Under the pieces are notes generated by a model that was not told the DNA's origin, ran no database searches, and worked only from the letters and a program-made list of their open reading frames with translations. A stretch of DNA of 64,000 bases from assembly GCF_030269925.1 (NCBI RefSeq), contig NC_085127.1, positions 11,291,501 through 11,355,500 of the forward strand. Reading direction: 5' to 3'. Position 1 is the first letter of the stretch. Each line of letters begins with the position of its first letter. Below are positions 54,966 through 64,000 of the stretch, in pieces. Source of the stretch: Bombyx mori (Eukaryota; Arthropoda; Insecta; Lepidoptera; Bombycidae). Position numbers and translations under genes: made by a program.

Positions 54966-55382
54966 TTAAAAAAGTATCATCAAAATCGATTCACCCAGTC
55001 AACAGTTATGAGGTAAAATATGAAAAAAAGAAACATCCAGTCGAATTGAGAACCTCCTCCTTTTTTTAAGTCAAAAGTTATGAGGTACCAAATATAAAAA
55101 AAAACATACTGTCAAATTGAGAACCTCCTCCTTTATTGAAGTCGGTTAAAAATATAAAAATCTTAGCTTAAGAATCTAAATTCACAGATAAAAAGAAAAC
55201 CGGCTTTTCTTAGCCACACGTAGTCAGTGCCATGTTTTGTTGTTGTTTACATTTTTTTTTTATTTATTTAATTTACTTCAGATTTTGCATCCATATTACA
55301 CGTCTTAATTACATTGCATTAACATTTCATTTATACTACAATTAAATAAAAATAAAAACTAATCTCGGACTAAAACAAAAAC
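54966..55382. other. AT-rich sequence with a short tandem repeat
   Basis: TGAGAACCTCCTCCTTT and its context occur twice (about 55000-55075 and 55080-55145). Otherwise nothing. Confidence 0.45.
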
Positions 55383-56195
55383 AATAATAATAATAATAAA
55401 AACAAAAAATCAAATAATAATAATAATAATAAAAGGATGGGACGGTCGACATTTGTCGGGCATGCCACCGTCCGGGAGAGTCTATTAGACATATTGTTTC
55501 TGGCTGTTCTCGGTTTGCTAACGGCGAGTACTTGCATAGACATAACCAAGTGGCTAGGATTATCCATCAACAACTTGCTCTGAAATATGGTTTTCTTGAT
55601 TCTGCTGTACCTTATTACCAATACCAACCTCAACTAGTTCTTGATAATGGTCATGTTACGCTCTACTGGGACCGATCTATTATCACGGATAGGTATATTG
55701 TTGCCAATAAACCTGATATTGTGATAATAGATCGATCTGCGCGTCGAGCAGTGTTGGTTGATGTCACCATTCCTCATGACGAGAACCTCGTGAAGGCAGA
55801 AAAGGACAAATTAATAAAATATTTAGACCTGGCCCACGAGACTACCGCCATGTGGCATGTTGATTCAACCATCATTGTTCCAATAGTTGTATCGGTACAC
55901 GGCTTGATAGCGAAAAGTTTCGATCAACATCTTAAGAAACTTTCGTTATCCAGCTGGGTTAAGGGCCTAATACAGAAAGCAGTTATCCTCGATACTGCAC
56001 GCATTGTGAGGAGGTTTCTCACTCTGGAGTCCTAACCACTGGTGGCTTGTGTCGTAGACACCGCCATCAGCGGCAATCTATTTTTATATAGTGTTTTTTA
56101 AAAATTGTATTTTTAATATATTTTTTAAAAAATATTATGTAATTAATAAGATTTTAAATAAATATAAATAAATAATAATAAAACAAAAACTCTAA
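55383..56195 (+). mobile_element. 5'-truncated restriction-like-endonuclease LINE in a (TAA)n tract (R4/Dong-like)
   Basis: TAA repeats lie on both sides (55383-55432 and about 56170-56195). Between them is the C-terminal end of a LINE with a zinc knuckle and a PD..D nuclease, then an AT-rich 3' UTR. Dong, an R4-clade LINE from silkworm, is known to insert in TAA repeats, which fits. The family name is an inference. Confidence 0.65.
55433..56035 (+). pseudogene. C-terminal restriction-like endonuclease of an R2/R4-type LINE
   Basis: An open frame of about 200 codons whose upstream part is missing. Knuckle CRACHRPGESIRHIVSGC (C-x2-C-x8-H-x4-C), then HRHNQVARIIHQQLALKYG, then KPDIVIIDRSARRAVLVDVT, the PD-x14-D core of the nuclease that nicks the target. 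No RT domain remains. The frame is uninterrupted, so the insertion may be recent. It lies tail to tail with LINE C. Confidence 0.72.
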
Positions 56196-56208
56196 ATTAA
56201 CATGTAAA

Positions 56209-59147
56209 CTACCTTAACCTAAAGGCTGGTTTGGATCCAGAGTGCTCAAAATGCACACGTGTCCAGTGTTGCATTATTGGGCAGTCCAGATCCATCCGTG
56301 AGGCGAACAGCCGTAGGTAGCGGTTGCGACTGACCCGCACACGGCGAATTAGGGAAGCAATTCGCTTACGAATGATTGCTGCGAAGCTATCTATTCGCGC
56401 ATCCGCAAACATCCCCGACGCACCGCAGTGACGCGGCAGCCACATCAGCGCTCTGAAAGCGTTATTATACTGGACACGCAGGGTGCTGTAGGATTTCTTG
56501 GTATACTTAACCCATAGGCTGCACGTGTAGAAAGACTGGCAGTATGCTCTAAAAAGAGTAGCTTTCACCTCTGCAGTACACCGCACGAACCTACGGGCCA
56601 GCATATTACCCCTGATTGACAACGCCCTGCGCTCCCTGTCCATGTCTACATCGTCTGCAAGCGTCTCAGTGACCCAGTGACCCAGATACTTGAATTGTGA
56701 TACTTGTTTAAGGACACTGCCGTTGAGTATGACTGATGGGACATTTTCGTAGGTTTTTCTGCCTGATTTAAATACCATCAGTTCGCTTTTAACGGCATTA
56801 TATCTGAGCCCATGTTCCTCCGCATAACACTCGCATATCCTAATCAGCTTTCTGAGAGCCCTGATCGATGGGCTCAGCAACACCATGTCGTCTGCATAAC
56901 TGATATTATTAACACACACACCATCAATGGAACATCCGACATTGGAATTGCTGAGCCCACGAATCAGGCGGTCAATGTATAGGTTAAAAAGGCTTGGCGA
57001 TGACAAGCCACCCTGTCTTACCCCACAATCCAGCCTATACATATCCGACTGCGACCCCGACCACTTCACAAAGTTGCTCTGATTACCATACCAGTATCTC
57101 AAGAGAGAAACAAACTCATGAGGCAAGTCTGTATCATTCGACAACTTATGCCACAACCTGTCATACGCCACCAGATCAAACGCTTTGGATAAGTCTAAAA
57201 AACAGGCGTATACAGGAGTGCCTCTGTCTGTGTAGTACCGGACGGTATGCTTGAGATTCAGTATAGCCGTTTCAGTCGAGAGTCCAGGTCGAAAGCCGAA
57301 CTGGGCATCATGCAGCTTTACGTGTCTTCGTAACTGAATATCAATTATACCATCCAGTACCTTAGCGATGACTGTTGCGAGTGATATAGGTCTGTAGTTA
57401 CCTAAACTGGATACATCCCCGGTTTTATTCTTAACTATCGGAACAACTACGGTCTTCATCATCGCTTTAGGCAAATATGAATGGCCTACACAGAAAGTGA
57501 AATATGAATGGCCTACACAGAAAGTGAACAACATGGCAAGCACTCTGGGCAAGTGAACACCTGCGTATTGTAGATGCTCAATACTCAATGAGTCATGACC
57601 AGGCGATTTTCCTCGCTTCATGTCACTCACCACCCGTGCAACCTGTTTCGCCGTGATTCGCGTAATTGTTTCTCCAAGCCGAATATCACTCGCACCAGCA
57701 TTCGCTGTTACCGATGGAGACTTCACTCTAAAATGTTCCCTAAATGCATTGGCAATCTGACCGGAGTCGCTTATACCCTCAACGCTCCCTGGGACACTCG
57801 GCTTCGGATTCAACTTATTTGTTTCCTTCCAAAATTTCGAAAAATCTTTTTCTTCTTCAAAATTTTTTTCTTCTTCAATCAAAATCTTTCAGCTGAATGT
57901 TGTGTAGCAAGTATATCCATTTTAATTTGAGTCTGGTTCTTTTTGCACCACTTTACTTTGTCTTTAAAAGTTCTCCGTGCTTCCCGCATTTGCTGATACG
58001 CGTGACCAGATTTCGGTTTTCCAAGAGCGATCCAATTATGAAATCGAAGCCGAGCCTCCCTATGTGCATCTTTACAATGTTTGTTCCAACCCATAACATA
58101 CATATTTCTCTTACGTCTGCGCTTCAAATTATAACTTGTGGAACATTCCGCAGCAGCACTACGAAGTATGCTTACTATTTTATCGTACATTTTATCGATA
58201 ATCAGTCTATGTTCTAAGTTATTACAAGCTATATCTCCACACTTTTGCATATCGTTTGGAAAATCTATATCTCGCAAATTAGCCGAACATACTTCCCAAT
58301 ATTGATTAATCTGGGCCCTATCTCTGTCACCCCAAGTAGCACTATCAGGCACATAGCCTTGTTGTGCAAACTTGGGCACTAAAACTTGAAGATCACAGAC
58401 CAATTCGACCGCGAAATGATCAGACCACGATACTTCGTATCTTATATTTACGCTGCTAACGCTTTTTGTAGCGACCTCAGTCGTGATTATGTGATCTAAC
58501 CATGACGTAGTTCCCCACGCGTCACTCAAATAAGTGTATGAATTTGAAAGTACACCCAAACGTTCCACGTCAACGCATGTCCATTTTTGTTCAACACAAA
58601 AGTCAAGAAGTTCCGTACCAAACAGTGAACCCGGGTGGGCGTTAAAATCACCCAGTATATACGCAGAATCTACACTACAAGTTTCTATAACAGCATTTAT
58701 CTCTGCAAGGCAGTCTATGAACTCGTCTAGATTATTCGCGCTGTCCGTCGGCATATAAACAGAAAAAACAAGAAACTCACGATCATCAAGAGCCACTTTA
58801 ACTGCCGCAATACGTGAGTTTACACAGTCAATCACCGATACCGCGTGAAAAATATTTCTACGCCATAAAATTCCAAGTCCGCCGTGGCTTCGACCCTTCA
58901 GTGGTCCGGCTGTAACGTCTACTGAAGATTTTCCGATGTATGCGAAATCCTGATGAATATTTCCAAGATACGGGACTTCATCCGGAAGCAACCATGTCTC
59001 TTGCAGTGCTAAGAAGTCCGCCGTTTGACACAGTGTTCTCACGTAGTCAACGGCGCTTATTAGTGAGTGACAGTTAAAGCTAACAAATTTAATTTTATTT
59101 ATTTTTCTGTGTGTGTTCAGATTCATAATTGTGTTTAAAGTTAACAA
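56209..59147 (-). pseudogene. LINE C ORF2 (endonuclease-RT), frameshifted
   Basis: Part 1 (59147-57879): AP endonuclease with SFNCHS, LQETWL, LGDFNAHPGS, WLDHI and SWSDHF. Part 2 (57882-56209): RT with GKSPGHDSLS, GNYRPISLATVIAKV, AQFGFRPGLST, CFLDLSKAFDLV, CGVRQGGLSSPSLFNLYID, NISYADDMVLL and FKYLGHWV. The join at about 57843-57885 is a repeated GAAGAAGAAAAA(G/A)ATTTT stretch that has shifted the frame. FTFCVGHSY occurs twice from a 27-bp duplication (57474-57500, 57501-57527). Otherwise complete. Confidence 0.88.
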
Positions 59148-60363
59148 ATTTTCTCACAGCCACTCCTTCTGGCCATAAGGCGTTGTCTAGAAACAGCGTT
59201 AATTTCGCATTAGGTACAAGCATTTTATATGCGCTGTACTGCCTCGGTACTTTAGATTTTATTTTGTGTAAGATGACACGAACTTGCGTTTTGTTATAAA
59301 TATAATCTACAATGTCATTTTCTGATGTAGTCTTGTCCACATTATTGACAAACAAAGGCACGCGAATATCTGCCGCTTTAAATTTCTGATCTGCACTATT
59401 ACGCGCCTTGCCCTCCACAGTACTAAATCGGTTTCTATATCTCTTTCGCTGTGCCAAAATCCACTGTTCGTTCGGTTCCTCAGCCTTCCATTCTCCTTCT
59501 GCAGTTACAACCTTCGCCAACAACTTATTTGTCGAACCGACGCCATTCGGCTCTGGCGTAGATGCCGCCTTATGCGAGTATTGCATGCACGAGCCGCGTT
59601 CTGCAGCGGGGTCCACCGTCTGCGCAGGCGCAAACTTATTCCCGTTCAAAGCCGCAGTACTGAAGTTTCCAACGACGAACTCCACGCGCCGATCGCCAGT
59701 ATCGAGGCCAGTGGCGGCGACCGTGGCGGTGGCGGAGGAACGCTCATGCTCATGATTTGCAATGCTTACCTCCGCGTGTGAACAATAAGGTGGCTCGATC
59801 GGGCTACTGTCTAAGTAATAACTATTCGTTAGTATACCCCCGCCTCTCTTTGTATTAATGTGACCCTCGGTGTTATGTATATCGAAGTTATTATTCACTA
59901 AAAATGCACTTTTTAGATTATAAAGTTCATTTTTTATTTCATTTAACTTATCCTCCGTTACATATGATTCCTTAATTGTTTGTATCTCCTTTTGGATGAC
60001 GAGTATGTCTTTTAAAAGCTTAGTCGCGTCAAGATGATCAAAATGTACAGGCGGTAACTTTTGCAAATCTCTAGCCACAAAAGTTGGAGTTAATTCCGGG
60101 TCAGTTTCTTTAAAAAGACTGGTAACATCAAAAAGATCGCGATGCATTCGGCCTTCCCTTCTACGTGTTCTCTTTCGTTTTGAAGTCGTCACAGATTCAA
60201 ACAAAAGGCTTTTAGCATTTTCAATTTCTTCGACGGAGAAAGACGTTGAACATATACGCACCAAACTGTCTTCACTCATCACATCTATTTTATTTTGTAT
60301 GAAAGCAAGCACTTCACAAATCACGATGTTGCAATTACTACATTTTAAAATGCGGGTCGTCAT
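59095..60363 (-). CDS. LINE C ORF1 protein (RNA-binding, gag-like)
   Basis: 422 residues from the ATG at 60363; the frame is open to 60588, but that part does not resemble the family. C8-x2-C11-x4-C16 (KCSNCNIVIC) at the N-terminus, LLFESVTTSKRKRTRRRE basic stretch, FKETDPELTPTFVARDLQKL, then a predicted coiled coil (DILVIQKEIQTIKE, residues about 120-160). The C-terminal about 335-410 reads VPLFVNNVDKTTSENDIVDY, an RRM-like fold common in moth LINE ORF1s. It would bind the element's RNA. The end overlaps the ORF2 start by about 50 nt. Confidence 0.75.
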   Translation of the reverse strand: MTTRILKCSNCNIVICEVLAFIQNKIDVMSEDSLVRICSTSFSVEEIENAKSLLFESVTTSKRKRTRRREGRMHRDLFDVTSLFKETDPELTPTFVARDLQKLPPVHFDHLDATKLLKDILVIQKEIQTIKESYVTEDKLNEIKNELYNLKSAFLVNNNFDIHNTEGHINTKRGGGILTNSYYLDSSPIEPPYCSHAEVSIANHEHERSSATATVAATGLDTGDRRVEFVVGNFSTAALNGNKFAPAQTVDPAAERGSCMQYSHKAASTPEPNGVGSTNKLLAKVVTAEGEWKAEEPNEQWILAQRKRYRNRFSTVEGKARNSADQKFKAADIRVPLFVNNVDKTTSENDIVDYIYNKTQVRVILHKIKSKVPRQYSAYKMLVPNAKLTLFLDNALWPEGVAVRKFVNFKHNYESEHTQKNK

Positions 60364-60600
60364 CTTTGTGCGATGAGTCACTAGACAACAACAACAACGA
60401 TGCGTACACTCGCTGTCGCTAACGAGACCGGACTGTGAGACATTGATGTCTTCTTTAATGATAGCGTCTAATCTCGTTTCTGTGGGATTCGCATAGTATA
60501 CGATTTTCTTGGGACATTGAACTAAAAAAATCCATAAATATAGGAAACTAAAAATATAGCATTCTAGAAATTGTACCTGAAGCTGCAACTTACGGTGAAG

Positions 60601-61092
60601 AAAAAATAAAAACAGTAATAATTATTGGAGCATCAGATCAGATATCGAAGACTTCAACTGTCCATATTGTAATTGATTGTATGTACATATATGCGATCAA
60701 TAAAAAAGTGACTGATCTGAGAAAAAAAAATTTAATAATGTAAAATAAAGTTTTTTAGTTAGATTCAACATTGAGTTTCTGAGGTTCTCTTTAATTCAGT
60801 TGTTGCTCAGTTTAGCTTAGACTGAAGCAAAACCAAGAAGTTCACGTAAGATAGCCTTTTAACCGACCTCAAAAAATGAGGTTTTCATTTCGACTATACT
60901 GTTTTATCTGTTTAATATCGCAAATTTTTTTCAACGTAAACCGTTTCTGATGATTCTCTTTTATTTGTTGATAGAGTTCTTCTTGTGTGATCCTGTTTAA
61001 ATTTCTATAGTTCTGACTAGTAGTTTTTGAGTTATTGAAATTTTTTGTATTATCCTTATACAAGTAAGTACATATAAGAACCTTAATGACTT
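60601..61092. other. AT-rich sequence upstream of LINE C
   Basis: May hold the LINE C 5' UTR; a 64-codon - strand frame (60869-61063) shows no domain. Confidence 0.35.
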
Positions 61093-61493
61093 TTTGGCGG
61101 GAACGCGAGGAGTGAAGTTGTTTTATTTCGTCTATTTAGAGTTTCTTCGGGTTTAAATGTGTAATAATAACCACCATTTTTAACTGTTTAATATCTGTGA
61201 AAGTGCACAAATGTGTGAAAATGAAACAAAGCCGCTGGACGTAACTTCTCGGGATCCTCCAAAAAGTCCACTGAAAAAATCTTAGTAAATGACCACCATT
61301 TTACTGAGATTATATTTTATCCCATTTCATTTCATTTAATTTCATCCCAGGTTGATTAATGTCTCAAATTAATCATCTTCATATCATCATTTCACTCCAT
61401 AATATCATTTTTCATAAAAATATGAATATTAATTAAAATAAGACATGACTTAAAGGTCTCAGTTACCAGGTCATAAAATCCCTTAAAAAAAAA
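61093..61493 (+). repeat. Repeat R, copy 2: LINE-like 5' and 3' ends joined
   Basis: The 3' part (61257-61493) equals 30648-30881. The 5' part (TTTTTGGCGGGAACGCGAGG ...) leads to an ATG at 61211 with 24 codons (MCENETKPLDVTSRDPPKSP...) before two stops, as if a LINE ORF1 start had been joined to a 3' UTR. Confidence 0.55.
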
Positions 61494-61783
61494 AAGAACC
61501 TTAATATCGTTATGACAAACGTGGCTTTATGCTAATGTAGAGTTGACGACAAACATAATAATAGTGTTTAAATTTTTGTACATTTTATCTTCTTTTTTTT
61601 CACTTAAGCGGCCAAAGATATCGAATACCCGTGTAATTTTTTTCTAACATAGATGCTTCTTCGCTACTAATCGATTATTAGTTTCAAAGTTTCTTGATAT
61701 CTTTCGTTACGTGGATGAAAGAATACAAAGCGTAATTTTTTTTTTATATGATTCGTACTTTAGTAACTTAATGACTTTATGAT

Positions 61784-62020
61784 TTTTTTTTATTGCTTAA
61801 ATGGTTGGACGATCTCACGGTCCACCAGACTTTAATTGGTTACTAAAGCGCATAGACATCAACAAATGTCGCAGCCCACCTTGAGATATGAGTTCTAATC
61901 CTCATTTCTATATTACAATATCTGCCCCGCCCATCAAACCGAAACGAATTACTGCTTCATAGCAGAAATAGTCAGGATAGTGGTATCTATGCGTGCGGAC
62001 CCACAAGACGTCCTACCAAC
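61784..62020 (-). repeat. Old Bm1 SINE
   Basis: Diverged reverse copy from T run to CAAGACGTCCTACCAACAAT. Confidence 0.8.
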
Positions 62021-62164
62021 AATATAATCAATGCTGACACACAGAAGATTACGATCGCATAACACATAACGCAAAAACAGCTTTACAAGAAGAAAATTTA
62101 GAACTGCATGCAAACTCGAGCGATTATCCTATCAAATTTTAAAGATCACCTATTATTCCAGTGC

Positions 62165-62440
62165 AATTCAAACATTGGTTCATCATCATCTTAGGCCTTA
62201 CAGGCCAGGATAGGCCTTAGCCTGGTCTATATGTCGAGACGGCTCTGTTCAGGGCTTTCTTCTTCCAGTTCTTGACAACTATAACTTTGAGGTCGTGCTC
62301 TAGGCCATCTAATCATCGGAGTTTGAGTCTGCCACGACTTCTGCGGCGTTCTGGTTTGCGATAGAGCAGTTGTCTTGGCATTCTAGTCTCCTGCATTCCA
62401 ACTACATGTCGTGCCCATCGTAGGCGTCCAATTTTTATAT
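62165..62440 (-). repeat. LINE C-terminal fragment with (GAT)n tail
   Basis: On the - strand: WARHVVGMQETRMPRQLLYR and RRRSRGRLKLRWLDGLEHD then VVKNWKKKALNRA, the end of RTE-like LINE proteins, followed by a GATGATGATGA tail. Confidence 0.65.
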
Positions 62441-62762
62441 ATTCAGATATTGATTACATAAAGTTAATATTGTATAGTGCCTACAGTTGTAGTTTATTGC
62501 TTTACACTAGGGGAGCGGTGAGAACGGTGCGCATCTACCCTTTAGCATCAACAGAAATCTTTATAGACAATTAAATATTTTCCGCACATTATTTAATTTA
62601 GTCAAATTTAACATTTTTCAATTCAGAGCGTATTATAAGCGCCCACGGTTGAATTGACCAACCGATAAATAATTATTTTTGCTGCTATACAATCATATAC
62701 GATAAATTCTCAAATAAAGCAACTTACGATGGTTTCAAATATATATGTACATATTTATAATA

Positions 62763-63031
62763 CAGTAAAAGGTCTTTATTCGCGGGATACATGTTCCGTG
62801 AATATGCCGCGAATACAGAAACCGTGACTATGGAAAAAGGCGTTTACAAAGAATATTCGGAATGACAAATTGAGAACCTTTTTATAAATGTGTAGTGTGT
62901 GTAGTGATGTATAATATTAGATCCGCGAATAAAGAAATCTTTGGCCGCGAATATAGGAATTGGGTCGCATTTTTTTTAATACGCGAATAATGAAAACGTG
63001 AAGGAACGAATAAGTATTATAGCTTTTACTA
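62763..63031. mobile_element. MITE with pogo-like ends and TA duplication
   Basis: Between TA (62761-62762) and TA (63032-63033). CAGTAAAAGGTCTTTATTCG at the left and the reverse complement TAGTAAAAGCTATAATAC...TTATTCG at the right. Inside, GCGAATA-type motifs repeat. Non-coding. Confidence 0.7.
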
Positions 63032-63339
63032 TATTGTTTATTAATTGTTTATTCTCAAATGAGAATGCGTCAGCGGGAATGTCCACTGATGACTAAACAA
63101 GACATCAGCCCTACGCGTTCTCTGTACAGAATACAAAACGAGTTGGCTGAACTGAAATTGAAACTTTCCATTCGCAAGACACGAGCCAGCTAAGGTACCG
63201 TAGTCTATTGACTTGCTTAATTGATTAATGGCTCCGATAGATTCACTAGAAACAACTTTATTATTAAAATACTTTTGTTTCGAAGTGTTTCTGTATACTC
63301 ACAGACGATTGATTAAGTCACTAAAGCGTAGGCTAAAAG

Positions 63340-63549
63340 GTACCACCACCCTGCCTATTTCAGCCGTGAAGCAGTAATGCGTTTCGGTTTGAAGGGCGGG
63401 GCAGCCGTTATAACTATACTTGAGACCTTAGAACTTATATCTCAAAGTGGGTGGCGACATTTACGTTGTAGATATCTATGGGCTCCATTAACCAGTTAAC
63501 ACCAGGTGGGCTTTGAGTTCGTTCACCCATCTAAGCAATAAATAAAAAA
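63340..63549 (+). repeat. Bm1 SINE body
   Basis: GGTACCACCACCCTGCCTAT to CATCTAAGCAATAAATAAAA. Confidence 0.9.
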
Positions 63550-63556
63550 GTTAAAG

Positions 63557-63700
63557 ATTACATTTTTATTACACGACGTTATTCCTTAATCATAGAAGTC
63601 AATTAGCATATAATAAGTAAGTAGTTCCTTAGAAATATTGGTACTTTTCTTGCTTGTGGGATTGGTGACAGCGGTGCGCACTTGCATTACTCAATACGAA
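63557..63700 (-). repeat. Bm1 SINE head, opposite strand
   Basis: TTTTTATTACACGACGTTATTCC onward is the Bm1 middle and tRNA-like head in reverse, directly after a + strand Bm1 body. Confidence 0.75.
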
Positions 63701-63774
63701 TATACCGGGCCTCTTACCTCTTGGAGCACGATGTAGACGACTTATATTAACGATACGTTACTTATTAGGGCTCT

Positions 63775-63947
63775 GTGTGCTTAGTGCGAGTTTTTTAACG
63801 TTCTCGATAGCGTAAAAGTTAATCCGACTTTGTATGCAGTTGGAACAGCGCCCCTAGCGGCAAACGTAGATAAACGATCCCATTCCATACAAATATGAGC
63901 TAACTTTTACGCTATCGAAAACGTTAAAAAACTCGCACTAAACACAC
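63775..63947. mobile_element. Palindromic MITE, copy 3
   Basis: 173 bp, arms GTGTGCTTAGTGCGAGTTTT and its complement ending AACACAC; centre CAGCGCCCCTAGCGGC, opposite orientation to copy 1. Confidence 0.88.
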
Positions 63948-64000
63948 TGATACCTTCCAAAGGACAATTAAATCGATGCTAAAACAAGGCCTGCCGTGTT

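Larger units (their letters stand above)
56196..60600 (-). mobile_element. LINE C: two-ORF non-LTR retrotransposon (Daphne/CR1-like), damaged
   Basis: ORF1 (zinc-finger, coiled-coil, RRM-like) overlaps ORF2 (endonuclease and RT). All catalytic motifs are present, but ORF2 is broken by a frameshift at about 57880 and has a 27-bp tandem duplication. The 3' end at about 56200 runs into a TTA/TTTA-rich tail. The 5' end lies somewhere in 60400-60720. Clade named from motif style only. Confidence 0.8.

Noticed and set aside
55433..56035. Host gene of unknown function
   Set aside because: The zinc knuckle plus PD..D nuclease and flanking TAA repeats identify the end of a LINE protein.
1..64000. LTR retrotransposons, CRISPR arrays, rRNA genes, viral insertions
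   Set aside because: No long direct terminal repeats with protease/integrase frames, no regularly spaced repeats, no rRNA-like sequence and no viral genes were seen.

Overview
The window looks like lepidopteran nuclear DNA, almost certainly a silkworm (Bombyx mori or a very close relative). The case rests on more than twenty full or partial copies of the Bm1 tRNA-derived SINE, a maT/mori-type DD37D mariner, a DD34D mariner, several non-LTR retrotransposons of types known from moths, and AT-rich introns with GC-rich coding exons. There is no bacterial-style gene organisation. Most of the ORFs longer than 60 codons are chance frames inside repeats.

Two host genes converge on each other. On the + strand, ten exons from about 0.66 kb to 30.56 kb encode a complete synaptotagmin-4/11-like protein: a short luminal N-terminus, one membrane span, a Pro-rich linker, then C2A and C2B domains. 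Spliced at the sites given, they make one 1305-nt frame of 434 residues. A TATA box lies about 230 bp before the proposed ATG, and an upstream ORF ends on the start codon. On the - strand, four exons between 52.46 and 46.37 kb encode nearly all of a TNFAIP8-like (TIPE, DUF758) protein. Its short first exon was not found. All other coding potential belongs to mobile elements.

Layout. 0-0.43 kb: retroposon copy A1 abutting the promoter. 0.43-30.6 kb: synaptotagmin gene, whose introns hold Bm1 copies, an R1-like LINE end (4.8-5.8), a mariner inside a Bm1 tail (6.5-7.9), an antisense LINE with a target-site duplication (15.0-17.6), a non-autonomous hAT (24.6-25.05), palindromic MITEs and hairpins. 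30.6-46 kb: intergenic, with a 517-bp element with perfect terminal inverted repeats (33.0), a CR1/Jockey-like LINE with an intact 1057-codon ORF (33.9-37.5) and an apparently intact maT transposon (40.0-41.3). 46.1-52.5 kb: TNFAIP8-like gene with a palindromic MITE just after its stop codon. 52.5-64 kb: tRNA-derived SINEs, a restriction-like-endonuclease LINE fragment in a (TAA)n tract (55.4-56.2), and a two-ORF LINE broken by a frameshift and a 27-bp duplication (56.2-60.6).

The host genes are conserved and unlikely to be new. The more interesting material is in the mobile DNA: a 3' tail shared by Bm1 and the 33.9-37.5 kb LINE (a candidate SINE/LINE pair), a retroposon hairpin whose two arms vary together between subfamilies, GNRA-type hairpins near both ends of one LINE, nested insertions that fix the order of events, and inverted repeats placed in transcribed parts of host genes. 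I see no evidence of a gene cassette that would be a new multi-gene system.
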